DNA of 64,000 nucleotides from Leucaena leucocephala (taxonomy: Eukaryota; Streptophyta; Magnoliopsida; Fabales; Fabaceae), in assembly GCA_037074615.1 (NCBI GenBank), contig CM073532.1, positions 16,880,001 to 16,944,000 on the forward strand. The letters are read 5' to 3'. The notes under the pieces were generated by a model, which did not search any database, had not been told where the DNA came from, and saw only the letters and a list, made by a program, of their open reading frames with translations. The position numbers were made by a program, and so were the translations under genes. Of this stretch, positions 44,733 to 57,865 are shown in pieces; position 1 is the first letter of the stretch, and every line of letters starts with the position of its first letter.

Positions 44733-47372
44733 CTTATTGATTGCCTTTTGAACTCCAGTCTGAATCCAAAACTCCTTGTATGAAGCATAGCCTTCTTACC
44801 ACTTAGACATATGGCTCTCTAATAAATTGTACATTCTAGAATCACATGAACCAAATTTCCCTATAGGAGAATTAGAGCTCAACTCAGTAGAGCTCCCTTG
44901 ACCCACTGACTTGAACTTCTCATTGCAAATAGTCTTCTTCTCTAAAACATTAGAAATAAGTGTATGATGAATTTTATATTGATCAGTAAAGTTCCTATGA
45001 AGGTCTGAGGCAGGGCGATCAAATAAAACAGGTTGATATAACAAGAAATGTTTTGGTCTAGAAGAATCAAGCCATTTTCCTCCTGCATCATCATCAGGGG
45101 ATACTGCAAAATCATGTGCTAGAACACATATCTTACCAGCAACCTTCATAACTTCTTCACATTGAAGTCTAACCTTTGTTTCTAGCGAAACATCTGAAGA
45201 CCCATAATAAAATTCATGAAGCCCAAGCAAAAAAGCAAGAGGAAGAATAGGGCCCACCATATCATTATGCTCATCCTTTTTAGAACTCCCCTTAACCTTT
45301 TTAGAACACTTGTTACTGCGAGGCGATGGCTTCCTTAAGAAAAATGGTGGCAATTTATTGAGGGGCGGAACAGCTAAAAATTCCATAGATGAAGCAGAGT
45401 ATTCAGGATCCTTCGAAAATGCCAATTGTAATATATCCAAAGGCAATTTAGCCCACAATCCTCTTAAAGCAATCTCATAAAGGCTTGCTGATAGCTCTAC
45501 ATCTTTAAAAAAAGCTGTAGGAGAAGATCTTGCTGAGCCAACCCCACAAGCATTCAGTTTCTTGCACAAGGCCTCATGCACTTCAATGTCAAGTGATTTC
45601 TTATCCCTTACTCCTATACCTTTTAGTTCTCCAACCAAGAGTTCAGTAAAGTCACCTCTGAAATATGAAAAGAGATACTTTCGTTTCACGAACACATGAC
45701 TCTTAGACAACTCATATTTCTCATCAACAGAAAACAAATATTTATTCAAAAGCATCCCTTGTCCGTTGCAATTTTTTAACTTTTTCTCAGTAAGCCAAGA
45801 TGCTTGATATCTCTGAAATTCAATCCTTCCTGATGTCATTAGCCTTAACAATGTGAAACCACCATATTCATCTGGTTCACAAAGCAATGAGGCGAGAGGA
45901 TTATTCATAATGCTAAACCCTAAAACCATATCTTTCTTCATCCGCCAATCAACCCATTCAGGAAGATCTTGTTTTGACAACTCTTCTGTTAAGAGACAAC
46001 TTCCGCAACGACAATAATGACCAGATATTGCAACCTCATATGGAAGCTCCCATGCATAGAAAGTTTTGTTAGTCTTTGAAAACTTTGAAGCAAAAGATCT
46101 TTCTTTGGATGGTAATAAGGGCCCATAGCAGAAGAAATTGAAAATTCCGTTATAAAATGAGCCCAGCATGATACAAAATCCAACTTTTGAAACTGATTCA
46201 AATGTATCTTCCCTAGAATGTGACCTCAGCTGAAACAAGTTTACCACATTTATATAGGTAGGATTGTCAAGATCATGGGCCCACCGTATAATAGGAAACA
46301 TTGGCTTTCGCACATCACATAAAAGTAAAAAATTGTTAGAGGCCACAGTAAAGTAGAAGTTATCAGGACCTGCCCTTGAAAGTGCTAGAAAATGCTCATT
46401 TTGAGCCTGGGTATGCACATGCAACAACTCGGTCTTCAACAAACAACTCGCCATACATGTATCATCTCTCCAATCAACTAAAAATATCATATGAGAAGTT
46501 GCCACAATAAAAATTCTAGCGTGCCAACTAAATTCACAGCTCACCCAAATTGCATCTCTAGAACAAGCTGAATCAGGCCAATTTATTTTCAACTTAGTTC
46601 CCTTAAAATTTGTAGGAACTTGTATGTGTTCATCACCTAAATCAAATAAGAAAAGGTCCCCACTTGTCAGCAAAACAAGACTTTCTTGAATTATATGGGA
46701 ACTCCAACAAGCATGGACAACAGAGCAAGTCTTAAAAGTTTTACTGCCTTTATGAACTACACGGGGTCTCTCAAAATATGAATCATCGCATACTGAAAAC
46801 CAATGAACAGCATAGCACGTGGAAACCAACAAATAACCAATAATACAAGACTCGCTCCCATCATCAATTGGATTAATTAAAATCCTCGATATGCGTTGAC
46901 TTACTCCACTTGAGACTTGAAAAATATCATCATTACCATCAAGCTTAACATGCAAGCCTGAACCTTCAATATGTAACATTAAATAGCCAACTCGTTCAAA
47001 ATTCTCACCGGTTGGAAAGAAGAGAAGAACTCCATTTCTATATTTGAGAGTCTCAAGCTGGTTGTAACGCAAGGCAGAGAGGAGTTCATCTTGAGGTTGA
47101 AATTGGGAACCAGATTGCAAGGCAATTGAGGATGCAATGGAGGGAGTGATGGAAGAACCAGGTGAATTTGCAAGAAATTGAGGTAGAGATAGTTGGTGGG
47201 TATGAATAGGAGGGGGTAAGAGGGAAGAGGAGGAGAAAAGTTGGGTTAGGGTTTGAGGGTTGGGGTTGAAGATGAGTGGACCTAGCACGGGTCGTTTAGA
47301 ATCTGGAACGAGTAGAGGTGCATGAGATGGAGAAACTGGAAAGTAGGACTTCCAGTCTTGAGAGAAATTCAT
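44733..47372 (-). CDS. TAF1C-like RNA polymerase I initiation factor subunit, with premature stop
   Basis: An uninterrupted frame runs from ATG 47372 (MNFSQDWKSYFPV; an ATG-less extension of 11 residues upstream is unlikely to be used) to TAA 44796-44798, 858 residues. The start (DWKSYFPV, then LGPLIFNPNPQTLTQLFSS, then SSLLPPP) and overall length fit the plant protein annotated as TBP-associated factor RNA polymerase I subunit C. That protein is a beta-propeller-like subunit predicted to help place Pol I on rDNA promoters in the nucleolus. A Lys/Ser-rich patch (SNKCSKKVKGSSKKDEHND) lies near residue 690. After the TAA the same frame continues for 21 codons (EGYASYKEFWIQTG and on) to TAA 44730-44732. 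This resembles the conserved family tail, so the TAA looks like a nonsense change. Function is inferred and the family match is from memory. Confidence 0.7.
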
Positions 47373-47405
47373 CGCTTTAGAATAGTGAAAACAAAGAACC
47401 TGCAA

Positions 47406-49804
47406 ACAGACGAAGTAATGAGGCTTAAGACTTAATCAGACGAGAAAATACCTAAACAATGAAGCTAACGAAGCTAACCTGTGAGTGAGGGAAGGAACTG
47501 ACGAAAGGAGTGTTGAGTGCGTGACACTACAATGGAGGCTGCAAGTTCTAACACAATAAAATTACATAATTTGAATTAAACATAAAAAAACGCACATAAT
47601 ATCTTTTCTAAATACCAGGTTCTAACACAATAAAATTATCGAAACTTGAAAGTAACGCAATAACACATCAACAATACTAAGTCTTGGAAGCTTAAGAAAA
47701 TCAAGATGACCTGTCTGTACAAGTTTTTTCCAGATTTAAGGATGGATGTGTTGGAGTAAATGCAAAAGCAAACCATTTATTTTGTCCGTTTGTGTTCATA
47801 AACTACAACTAGCACAACAACAAGAATTCAAGAGTGGGCGTTCACTCATTTATCAATTTTTTTCCTTTCTCATGATTAGTTAGTGTAACAATTTTTTGTA
47901 TTCTAAAAATTGACATTTTTTTGTAAGAAACAAGAAAGAACTAAACCGGACATTAAATGTGTTAATATTATGGATTATAATTCATAATACAAAAAAACCC
48001 GGCAATCCAGATAACCCCCTTCATCTTTCTATTCCAAATATTTAGATGGAAAAAAATTGAGGAAAGAATATTTAGAGAAAAAACTTCCTAAAATAGTAAT
48101 TTTTTTTATTATTTTTTGAAGTTTTTCTTCCTAAAATTCTCTTCTCCCTATTTTCCTTTTATTTTTCTCTCCATCCAAATATAAAACTGATAAAAAAATT
48201 TCGGTGCTATAAAAAACAACAAATAAGACTTATCATTGATAGGAACAAAAGATAATTTATTAATGAGTCTCATGCATAATTTAAACAAGACATTTATTTC
48301 TCAAGATAATCAGCAGTCACTAGTGCAAAAAAAAAGAAACATTAAAATTTCAATAAACTATAATATTCATAAGCCATAAGTGATGCAACAGATATTGTGG
48401 ATTTGTTCATGTGTTGACAAGTATCAACGTTATATATGACACTTGAGAGAACTTGTTTTAAAAGCAAGAACGCTGAAAGCAAACCAACAGATCATTTTGG
48501 AGAGGATTAGGAATATATGAATATCCAAACAAAGGGAAAAGCCAAGTACTTAGAAAAGCATAGTGATGCTAAGATGGATTAATATGAACATGTGTGGATT
48601 CAGTTAATATATATGTGAGGATTATTGTGGAAGACTTGATATACATTCAAAATCAATTTATTTCTTTTCATTACTTACAGGAATTGTACTTCTTCACAAT
48701 TTCTTAATCAAGCTTGTATAGAGAATACAATACCATCAAGTTGCTAAAAACATGGAAAATGCTTGTGCAAGCATCTAGCATACGATAAGTGGACTTAAAC
48801 TGACATAGAGAATCTCCAATCATACTCACATCATTACTTTAGGAAAAAATGTGATTGTTAGAAATAAATCCCTATCCAACCTTAGTGTCTTGTTATATAA
48901 TCATTAACTAACTATACACAGTTTCACACTTTGACAAATCCGGGGCAAAAGTCTTCCTACAAAGTGTTCAATATATATTATATTGCATCAAGAGAAATGC
49001 CTAGCAATGAGTACAAGAGATCTATATATATTCTTTGCCTTTTTTAAATTGTTAATTTCCTAACTAACTCTCTTTTTTAATCATGCCACCACTGTATGGT
49101 GTAGTGATTAAAGAAGGGAGTTTTAAACAAATATTTCTACAGTTCATAGACTACAAAACACACAGAAACTAACATTTTTCTAGTTCTTTCCTTTATTCCA
49201 AACAGAATGATTTGGTGCTTAAATTTTTCAAGATTATTACTAGCAATTCCTTTCCAATCTTCAGATCCAAAATCATGCTCCAAAGGATTTTGTTGTCTAA
49301 ATTTTGCTGAAGTAATTCCTTTCCTTTGGTTTACTTAGATTATATGGCTACCAAGGTTTTAGATTATATGCACAATAAATAAAATCATTTATTATCAATT
49401 CATTGCTTTTCTTTTTCTGTCAAAATATACCATAGGTACCTAAAAATTTGTGAACTTATTTTATACTTATTGTGCATATAATCTAAACAAAAACCAAACC
49501 AAATGGGTTTAGGCTTTTAGCTAGGAAGACATGTATTGTTGCTAGACTTTCAGTAATGTTGTAATGTTGGCCTCTTCAGTGAATTTTATTTATTTGTCGT
49601 ATGTCTCTTCTGTGATTTTATGATTAAGATGGCTATTCCCTCTGTGAAGAAGGTATTCAAATATTACTAGATGTAGTAATGTTGGCCTCTTCTGTAAATT
49701 TTATTTGCCCTATGTCTCTGTATATATTGGCAACTTTTGTTTATCTGTGAATGGGATAAAAGATCTTCCTACTCATTCTCATTTTGATTTTATTTATTTT
49801 TCAG
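47406..49804. other. Intergenic region upstream of the TAF1C-like gene
   Basis: No gene was recognised. The part next to 47372 should hold the promoter and 5' UTR of the minus-strand gene, but no clear TATA box was identified. A small local duplication occurs at 49560-49700, where TAATGTTGGCCTCTTC appears twice about 115 bases apart. The rest is AT-rich. The right end reads as an intron tail (TTTATTTTTCAG) before the 49805 exon fragment. Confidence 0.4.
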
Positions 49805-50020
49805 ATTGAGGCTCTCAAGTCTATTGGAGTTAATGAAGTGGTATTAGCTATCAATTACAAGCTGATAGATGGCTCTGGAGAGCCATTTTTTGTTCTCAAC
49901 GGTGATGTTATCAGTGAGTGCCCACTTAAGGAGATGGTTCAATTCCATAAATCCCATGGAGGAGAGGCATCCATAATGGTGACAAAGGAGACAATACCGA
50001 AATCTTTGCAGACTATGTAA
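49805..50020 (+). pseudogene. GDP-mannose pyrophosphorylase exon fragment
   Basis: After a good splice acceptor (TTTATTTTTCAG) the frame reads IEALKSIGVNEVVLAINY, then KLIDGSGEPFFVLNGD, VISECPLKEMVQFHKSHGG and EASIMVTK, then unrelated residues to TAA. This matches plant mannose-1-phosphate guanylyltransferase, the enzyme that makes GDP-mannose for ascorbate and cell-wall synthesis (CYT1/VTC1 type). About 40 residues between INY and KLIDG are missing in frame. The N-terminal signature and everything after MVTK are absent. The retained splice acceptor argues for a duplicated genomic fragment, not a processed copy. Confidence 0.8.
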
Positions 50021-51214
50021 GACTTTAATGACAGTTTAGAGCATTCACAGATATAATGGCAACATTACTACATAGGGCAAATAACTCAAATGGTTAATAA
50101 CACGAAGGTAATATTCATCTTAATTATAAAATCACTCTTGTTTAACATACTAAAGGGTAGACTTCCAGTAGTTTTTTTTTTTTTTTGGCCAAAGTACACT
50201 TCCAGTAATGAACAACTCCCATTTTCAACAACATCCAACAAAATAAAATCCCAGAAGTAATGTTTCGATCATTAAAAGAATACTAAGAACTTAAAGCATT
50301 AAGCAAATATACAGACGTAGGATTGGCATATTTGGGAATAAACCCGGGTAAGGATATTGTAATACTGAGATCTTAAAGCATTAACCAAATCATATACGGT
50401 GTTATTAAGAGGACCACCTTCTGAAGCAAAATAAATATTATACAGTAAAATCAGCTTATTTACTTGAGAAGCAGCTAGCCTCTAATAGCTTCCTCTACTT
50501 AAAACAGTAAAATGCAAGTGGGGGTATTGGAAAGAATATCATTGTTAATTTGAACTTCATCCTAGTTAAACAAATTGCAGCAAAACCCCAACTTCTCACA
50601 CGATAACACAAAAGCAAGTGCTCAACAGAAATTACTAGGAAGGGTGACAGAAAACTAACTAAGACGCAAAGTTGGTTTGGAGCAATTAGAGGAAGAGCGA
50701 GACCCACTGTGCAAAGACTGAACGGCCAAGAATGAACTGAATGAGCGAGACGCAAAGCCCCATAGCGGAATGAAGACAGAGCCTTCGATGAAGAACAATG
50801 GAGTGAGATTGTGAACAAGGAGGGAGATGACCAGCCACTAAACCACGGCGTTGAAGACACAGGCTTGGAGAACGATGTGGGAGGCAGAGCTCTTTGCGCG
50901 GGAAAATGTGGGAGGGAACTGAAATTTTTTTCATTAATTAATAGGTCATTTCCGGTTTCTGGTTCACTAAAGACCAAGCACCATATATGTTTAAGCTTCT
51001 TCTTGTTTTTTTTTAAATTATTTACATTTTTAATATTAATTCATTCTTTAAAATATTAATACATAATGAATTAATATTAATTCTTCCTATAATCAAATAC
51101 AGATATAGAACTATATATTTATTGTATTACCCATCCTATATATATTTTTTATGTAGTGTAATAAATTAGATCGTATATTAAGGACAGGAAGAATATCATG
51201 TAATTATATTATGA
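50021..51214. other. Unassigned sequence downstream of the GMPP fragment
   Basis: Contains a 160-codon minus-strand frame (50495-50977) with no recognised domain and a low-complexity, Ser/Leu-rich composition. The segment 50680-50930 is less AT-rich than its surroundings and could be an old first exon or 5' UTR. From 50990 on it is AT-rich and non-coding. Confidence 0.25.
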
Positions 51215-52312
51215 TTTCCTTAAACTTATTACTTTTCTTTAATTATAATTTCAAATTAAATTTTAAGAATATATTTAATTTTGAAATAAATTCTGTAATT
51301 AAATAACAATATATTTTCTCATTATTGACACTAAGTTTCAAAAATTTAATACATGACAAATATATTTTTGGTGTCTGAAGTAAAAGCAATAGACGTGGAA
51401 AATATCATGATTTATTTTTGGAGTCTATCATAAAAGCAACAGACACAAAAACCAGAGCATGATCTTATCTATAGCATCTATTATTGTTGCAACAGACTAA
51501 TGAGCTCTTTTTCAGTGTCTATGACTATGAATAAGATAATAGAGTGGAAATATTTTAAGTATCCTTTCACTTATGTTCCTCTATTAACAGAAGTGAAATC
51601 TAGTAGTTAAATAAGTATTTTGCAGTAATAAGTGAATTCTCAATAAAACAATATGCACATCTATGTAAAAAATATTTATCAGTAAATGAATTTTAAATTT
51701 TAAAATTATCATATTTAATCTTTAGTATAAGCCAAAGATTTTTTTTTTTTTTTGAAATTTTAAATCATTTTAATAAAATTAGAGTAAAGTAGTACTAATC
51801 CCCTTACATTTTGCCTTGAAGTTAGTAGCAAATGTAGGTGAGAGTAAAACTTAAATTAACGACACCAAAATTAATATAAAAAAATATTAATTTGATATTT
51901 TGCTGCTTAACCATTATTTAAAATGAAAATTTTGAAAGCAAATGATATTAAAGGGCATTTATGTCTTTTTCTTTTACTTTTTTTTGTTTTCCCTTGTTTT
52001 CCAAAATCCCATTTTGAGATCTCACATCTTTCGTGGGCCTTTCATGGGATTACTAAAATTCAGGTACCTTCTCTAGAATTTTCTAATTTCTAGGTTCATT
52101 TTCTGTCTTTTTGCCAAAGAGATGTATAATCCATTTCACCACCTTTGCAACAAAGAACACTAATACCAATACTAATCACCACATAACACAACATAATGCT
52201 AAACAATTAACAGCCCTACCAGAAACTATACTGCATAAATCCTCACGACAGCCAATTGAGATATAAGAAGATGGACCATGATCCAACATAAAGTTGGGAA
52301 TGAGATGGATTT
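51215..52312 (-). repeat. 1.1 kb dispersed repeat, copy 2 (inverted)
   Basis: This is the reverse complement of 28903-29985 along its length. It carries a 15-base T run near 51738 where the other copy has CAAAAAAA, plus other small differences. The flanks on both sides differ from those of copy 1, so the repeat unit is bounded near these positions. Confidence 0.7.
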
Positions 52313-53340
52313 AATAAGAGGAATACTATAACATGTGATTCATATCACATGTGCTAAAGAACCGTAAATAGAAAGCAAGTGAATCAATCCCTGCTTCATT
52401 GTTATGTTTGAGTTCTAGAAAGGTACAATCCTTCTATTAATGTCCTTTGACTTTGACGTATCATAGAGGTTTGTTTTAGCGCATGCTACTTTGAATGGGT
52501 ATATGAACCAAAGGTATTATGCTAGGAAAGCGATTGATTTATATAAAAATGATATACAGGGGAAAGAAAGATTAACAGGTGTCTGTGACCGATCCCTTGT
52601 GATATTATGTTATTAATTTCATAAGTGTGGATACTATGTATAAGTAGATGCTATCTGAGTTATATACTAACTCAAGAGGGATTAGATTATCCATAAGAAA
52701 AGTGTATATAGACAAATCTAAGACATTCAATGCACTATAAAATATTTGGACGAGCTACACTAAATGGTTACTTTGTACTAGTCTATATAAAAAGGATTTC
52801 TAGTACAAACGTCTGAATGGAGATGTCATACCTATTCAGTTATAGCAAAGCACCTAGTATGAAAGAAGAGAGAGAATGAGATTGGACCCATCACACAGTA
52901 CAGACTTAAGTCTAGACTCTCATAGTATCTAAACCCAAACTCTTTAATTCTATTCACAAAAATATGACGTCAATTTTAAAGAATTTGTTATCTGGCAATA
53001 GGTTTTGTCAATATGGATATCCATAGTTCAATCCATATGCATGCTCATGGATCTCATCTCAACTTACTAAACCTTTTTAAGTCTAGGCAACATTTACTCT
53101 ATTCCTTCTCTACTATATTAGCACTTTTGCTACTTTACTAGTGAGCACATGTCTTATCTTTGAACGTTTCTTTCTAGCATCAAAGGCAGTTGCTCGTGTG
53201 AGAGAGCTAACGTTTTCAACCTATACGACACACTAGACATTGTATATTGTCACCCAGACGCATAAGTAATGATAAATGACGTGATAAAATTAATAAAACA
53301 AAATATTACATAAGATTTATAATTTTATGTTTTGCACATG
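52313..53340 (+). mobile_element. Copia-like non-coding remnant
   Basis: 52756-52925 matches 18286-18454, the block before an LTR-like start there. The rest (52313-52755 and 52926-53340) has no recognised domain or boundary. No LTR start equivalent to 18455 follows here. Confidence 0.35.
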
Positions 53341-53700
53341 CCAATGGTTTTTACATGTTTCTAAATGTTTCTTTGCCTATTGGCTTGATCAGGGGGTCTA
53401 CTACCATACATTTGGTTGAAATGTATTGTATAGCTATAATTTTATGTGCTATATAATCCCTCACAAAGTTATACTTGATGTCAATTTGTTTAGTCTTGTT
53501 GTGATACTTAGGGTCTTTGATGTAGGCTATAGCAGCAGTGTTGTCATAGTGTATCAATACTTGATTAGTACTCTCATTCCCAAATACTAGGTGTTTGATA
53601 AATCTCTTCAGCCAAATGCCTCTTGAGCTGCTACAATGCATGCCATGAACTTAGTTTGCATAGAGTGTAAGACAATGTACGTCTGCTTCTTGCTATTGCA
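53341..53700 (-). pseudogene. Copia RNase H C-terminal fragment
   Basis: The minus-strand frame 53641-53351 reads GIWLKRFIKHLVFGNEST, IHYDNTAAIAYIKDPKYHN and KTKQIDIKYNFVRDYI, then VVDPLIKPIGKETFRNM. This is the end of a copia RNase H domain, of a different family from those at 4205 and 22081. The codons upstream (53642-53690) carry the preceding block in another frame. The rest of the element is missing, cut by the family B repeat at 53726. Confidence 0.8.
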
Positions 53701-54815
53701 ACAAATGGTGACGTTGTTAAGCAAGTGTTAGACTCTAATGTTTTGATGATGACAATTAATTGAGAAAGAATTTTAAAAGATTTCAAAAAGTATTTTTAAA
53801 ATTGATAAATAGCATTTATCGATAAGCTTATCGATGAAACAATTATTTGATAAATCAAAAAGAACTTTTGAAGGAAAATATGATTTCTAAAAATTATTTA
53901 TCGATGACCTATTCAATAAGGTTTCTTATCGATAAAGATTTCGATAAATCAATCAAATTTGGTTTATGAAAATTATGTGTTCTTGGTCTTAAAACTTGAA
54001 AGCTCTATTCGATAAGTGGATTTATCGAAGAAGCCTTGGATAAACATTTCATAGACTCAGTCTTGAGAAAAGAATTTTATAAAATTATTTATCTAAACAT
54101 TGATCGAATAGAGTATTTATAAATAAAATATTCGATCAATGAACACTATTTTTAAAGAAGAATTTAAGAATTATTTATCAAAGAATTATTGATAAGGGGA
54201 TTTATTGAATAACTACTCAATAAATAAGATACAATTTTTGAGAATATCAAAAGCACTGAAAAATGATCTTCCATATATTTTGCTATTTACTTTTGATAGA
54301 ATACTATTTTATTTGTTTAAACATGATTTAGAAAAATTTATGATCAGAGAGAATAGAAATGTTTATAAGTTTAAAATCTGATCATTGAAAATATTTTTTA
54401 GAAATATCCAGATTATTGAGCTTCTATTCTGATTAATGATCTTTACAGTAATCTAATCAAATTGAATTGTTCTCTTCTCAAAATTGATCTTTGGAACTTT
54501 AAGTTACAATTATATATGAACTAGTTTGAAGAAGAAGAAATAGATTGTTTCAAATTCAAATCAATAGAATCTTAATATTGATTAATGCTCTTGATGTGAT
54601 TTGATTGTTTGAAATATTTTGATGATGATTTAGTTCTTATAATATTTGATTAATTTGTTTGAATCATCATCTATAATTGAAAAAGATTATTCATGAATGA
54701 TTCAAAGTCTAACTCATTATGCTCTTATCAATAAAATATCAATCATATTATTTATTGTCATTAAGCTTAATCTAAATTATCTTGAAATATCTATTTGGTC
54801 TGTGAATATATTTAT

Positions 54816-57800
54816 TGTCACATTCTATTTTTCCCTATCTATAGATTAATGATAGAGGAAAGAGGTAAGGGAAGGATTGTGAAGATGATCAGAAAAAAAA
54901 TACAATAATCAGAGGAGTTTCAAGTTGAAGAAAGAAATAAAAAAATACAAAGGAAAAAGCTTCAGGGACCAAATTGTAAAAAAAAAAAAAAAAAGAAATT
55001 TCATGGTTTATGTAAAAGATTCATCAAGAAAGTGTATTAAGGGACTAAAATGACTTTCAAAATTAGAAGGGAACAAAATAGAATTTGACAAATGCAGGGA
55101 CTAAAGTATAATTTGTCAAATTCAAGGGATAAAAATATAATTATGAGAAATATGAGCTGAAAAGGCCCAAAACTACTCAAAAAGATTACAGTTCCAAATT
55201 TTACTATTAAATAGATAATGGTAATTGAGCAAGATATATTTTTTCAGAATTTTGAGTTGAGATTTCAAAAAATTAATATTAATCTGTAAAGTCTGAAAAC
55301 TGATATAGGACCTTCTGAACCTCAAAATTAGATGAAATTTGATGGGAAATTCTTATAATTATTATAAAAATTTATGAATCTAATATAACTCAAAAAGGAT
55401 TTATGTAGAATTTATTATGAAATTTAAGATGAAAAATGATACTGATAAAAGAATTTAATGAAATATATAAAATTTTTATCAGGACTTCTAGGTCTTAAAA
55501 AATTATGAAACTTTGATAAAAAATTATCTAATAGTAGAATAAATTTCTAAAAAATATCAAAACCCTTAAAAGAGATATATAGAATTATTCTAAAAATTAA
55601 GATATGTTAGGATATCCAGTAAAAGAAATGCCTTAGGATGTGTGCCAAATAATATGTTTGACTCAAAAAGAGCCCAAAATGGTATCATGTATAGGCCCAA
55701 TGGATCAAAGAATTTACCATGTGTCCGAATGAATTTCCTAGGATATTTTATGGATTTTTAAAATGGAAAAAGAAAAGAAAGGAAATTACAAGGAATCTTC
55801 AATGTGAAAGGTGGCATGTGAGATGTCCCTTATGGGAGTCATACTTCTTTCAAATGGTGCCATATGCAAGGGATAAAGAAGGATTTTGGCATATGATATT
55901 ATCTCTTATTTTGCTTGAAGATTAAGCCAATAATGAGAGCAATTTTGGACTATTAGATTAAATAGTGTTGGAAGCAATCCTAGCCATTCATGTCCTTGGA
56001 TTTTGGCCTATAAATACCCCTCCATTTCTCTTCATTTTGGCTTGAAACAAGGGAGCTATGGGGAGGTGCTATTGAAATAAAAACCTAAGCAAGAAGAAAA
56101 ACAATTCAAGGGCCAATCTAGTAAAGATTCAAGGTAATTTATTTCTCCTATCTTTGTACTATGAGATAGAAAGATTGCTCCTAGATTTAAAGAGTTTTAA
56201 TGGAAATTATTCCCTTGAATATGATGCTGAACGTGCTTCCTCTTATGGAGGAAATATAAATTTTATGTTATAGATATTTTAGAGAAGCTTGAACAAGCTA
56301 GAATCAAGTAGTTTTGACTTGAAAATTCAAGTATGCATGGACATAGGGTTTTGAGTTTATTGCTGCCACTGTACAAATAACTGTTAATATATGAGAATTT
56401 CATAATTTTAATGCTTCCAATGGGTTTAAAATGAAAAATCATGTGGGGTAAAGTAGAGAAACAAATATTGGAAGCATTGGAATCAAAATAAAAAAAATTG
56501 GAAAAAATAGAAAGTGGTTCGGTCAAGGACAGTAGGCAAGGGAGTAGTTGGAATTTTGAAATTCTAATCTCATATTCAGATTCCTTGGACAAAATTACGT
56601 AGGATTGGTCTAAGGAAATAATTATTACAAAGTTAAACCACTAACTCCAAAAATTGAGTTAAGAGTTAGTATTTTAAGGAACTTGATGTGCAATATTTAT
56701 GTAATGACTCTAATGAGTTGTATACATAATGTAATTGTGTTTAGGGCCATGATATGTCAAAAAATGAGTTCAAGAGGTTAAGCAAGAAACCAATGTGTGG
56801 TTGGAGACAAAGGGAGCAAAGAGAAAAGAATAAAATTTTATGGTAGTAAACTTACCCATTATTGTATACTTGATGTTTATGCTTGTGTGTTGATATATTT
56901 ATGATATGTGATAATAATGTATGATATGTGTGACTGGTATATACTCTGCCCTTTATGAGTTTATGGCTATGCATGATAGTATGTGGCATTGAGCATGATA
57001 GTAAGTTAAGAAAGATAAAGGAACCATGTCATGCACTTGCATTCATCTTGTATATATTGAATGGCACCATTTGCTACTGAGATTTAATCTCACCCTCCCA
57101 TAACCAACCAATATAGGTCAATTATGATGAGAGACATGTGCATGAAGGAGAGCTACAATATGGAAGAAAGAAATTGAAGTAATGGATGTCCTAGTAGATG
57201 CTATGAATTTCCATGTATGTAGATGCTATGTAAAGTATCTATTTATATGATAGAAATATATGAAATAAGTATGGCATAACCCTACGATGTATATGATTGT
57301 ATGAGAAACCAAGTTGATGATTTATGAATGTTGAACTAAATTATGAGAATTAAAAGAAGAAAGTGAAATGGTAAAAATGTAGGTCCTGGGATAGTCTTGC
57401 TTTGACTCCAGTTCGACCTAGCAAATAAGGGAATTAATTCATAAAATTTTATGAGGAAGTAGTACACATCTAGAGATTTAAATACATAGATAACATGCCT
57501 CATTTGGATGTGTACATCAAGAGAAATAAATTTTTAAAGTTGAGGGTCAGAATCTGGAAGTTCCAAAATTTACCATGTGAACAGTAAAAGGTAACAATTT
57601 AACTGTATTGATTGGCAAGGTAAACGTCCATATTTATATTTTTCTCTTAAAAAGAGCTTCAAGTAAAAATTTGGAGCACCTCCATTCAATTTGTTTAGAA
57701 TTAGTTATGAATTTTTAAAGTTGGATTGTTAATATGGAATTTACCAAATGAATAGTACCTGAGAGTTAAATTTAAATTTTTTAATTTTTGGGCCAAAGTA

Positions 57801-57865
57801 ATACTTTCGCTAATTAAGTACATTTCCGAATACATACTCTAAGGGGCTAAAATTAGGATACGACA
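54816..57865 (+). mobile_element. Family A solo LTR, copy A4
   Basis: The ends are TGTCACATTCTATTTTTCCC (54816) and GGATACGACA (57865). The flanks are TTTAT (54811-54815) and TTTGT (57866-57870), a 5 bp duplication with one mismatch. It is 3.05 kb long with no coding domain, sense plus, TATAAATA at 56009. It resembles A3 through the whole length, for example AATGCTTCCAATGGxTTTAA. Confidence 0.8.
56009..56016 (+). promoter_or_regulatory. TATA box of solo LTR A4
   Basis: GGCCTATAAATACCCCTCC, the same box and context as in the other family A LTRs. Confidence 0.6.

Noticed and set aside
50495..50977. 160-codon minus-strand frame
   Set aside because: Low-complexity Ser/Leu/Pro composition, no domain recognised and two other open frames overlap it. 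It is possibly an old exon or UTR but cannot be supported as a gene.
53351..53641. RNase H fragment as part of the copia element at 21196-28150
   Set aside because: The residues differ clearly (IHYDNTAAIAYIKD versus YCDNTAAVAIENN) and no matching LTR is adjacent, so it comes from another family.
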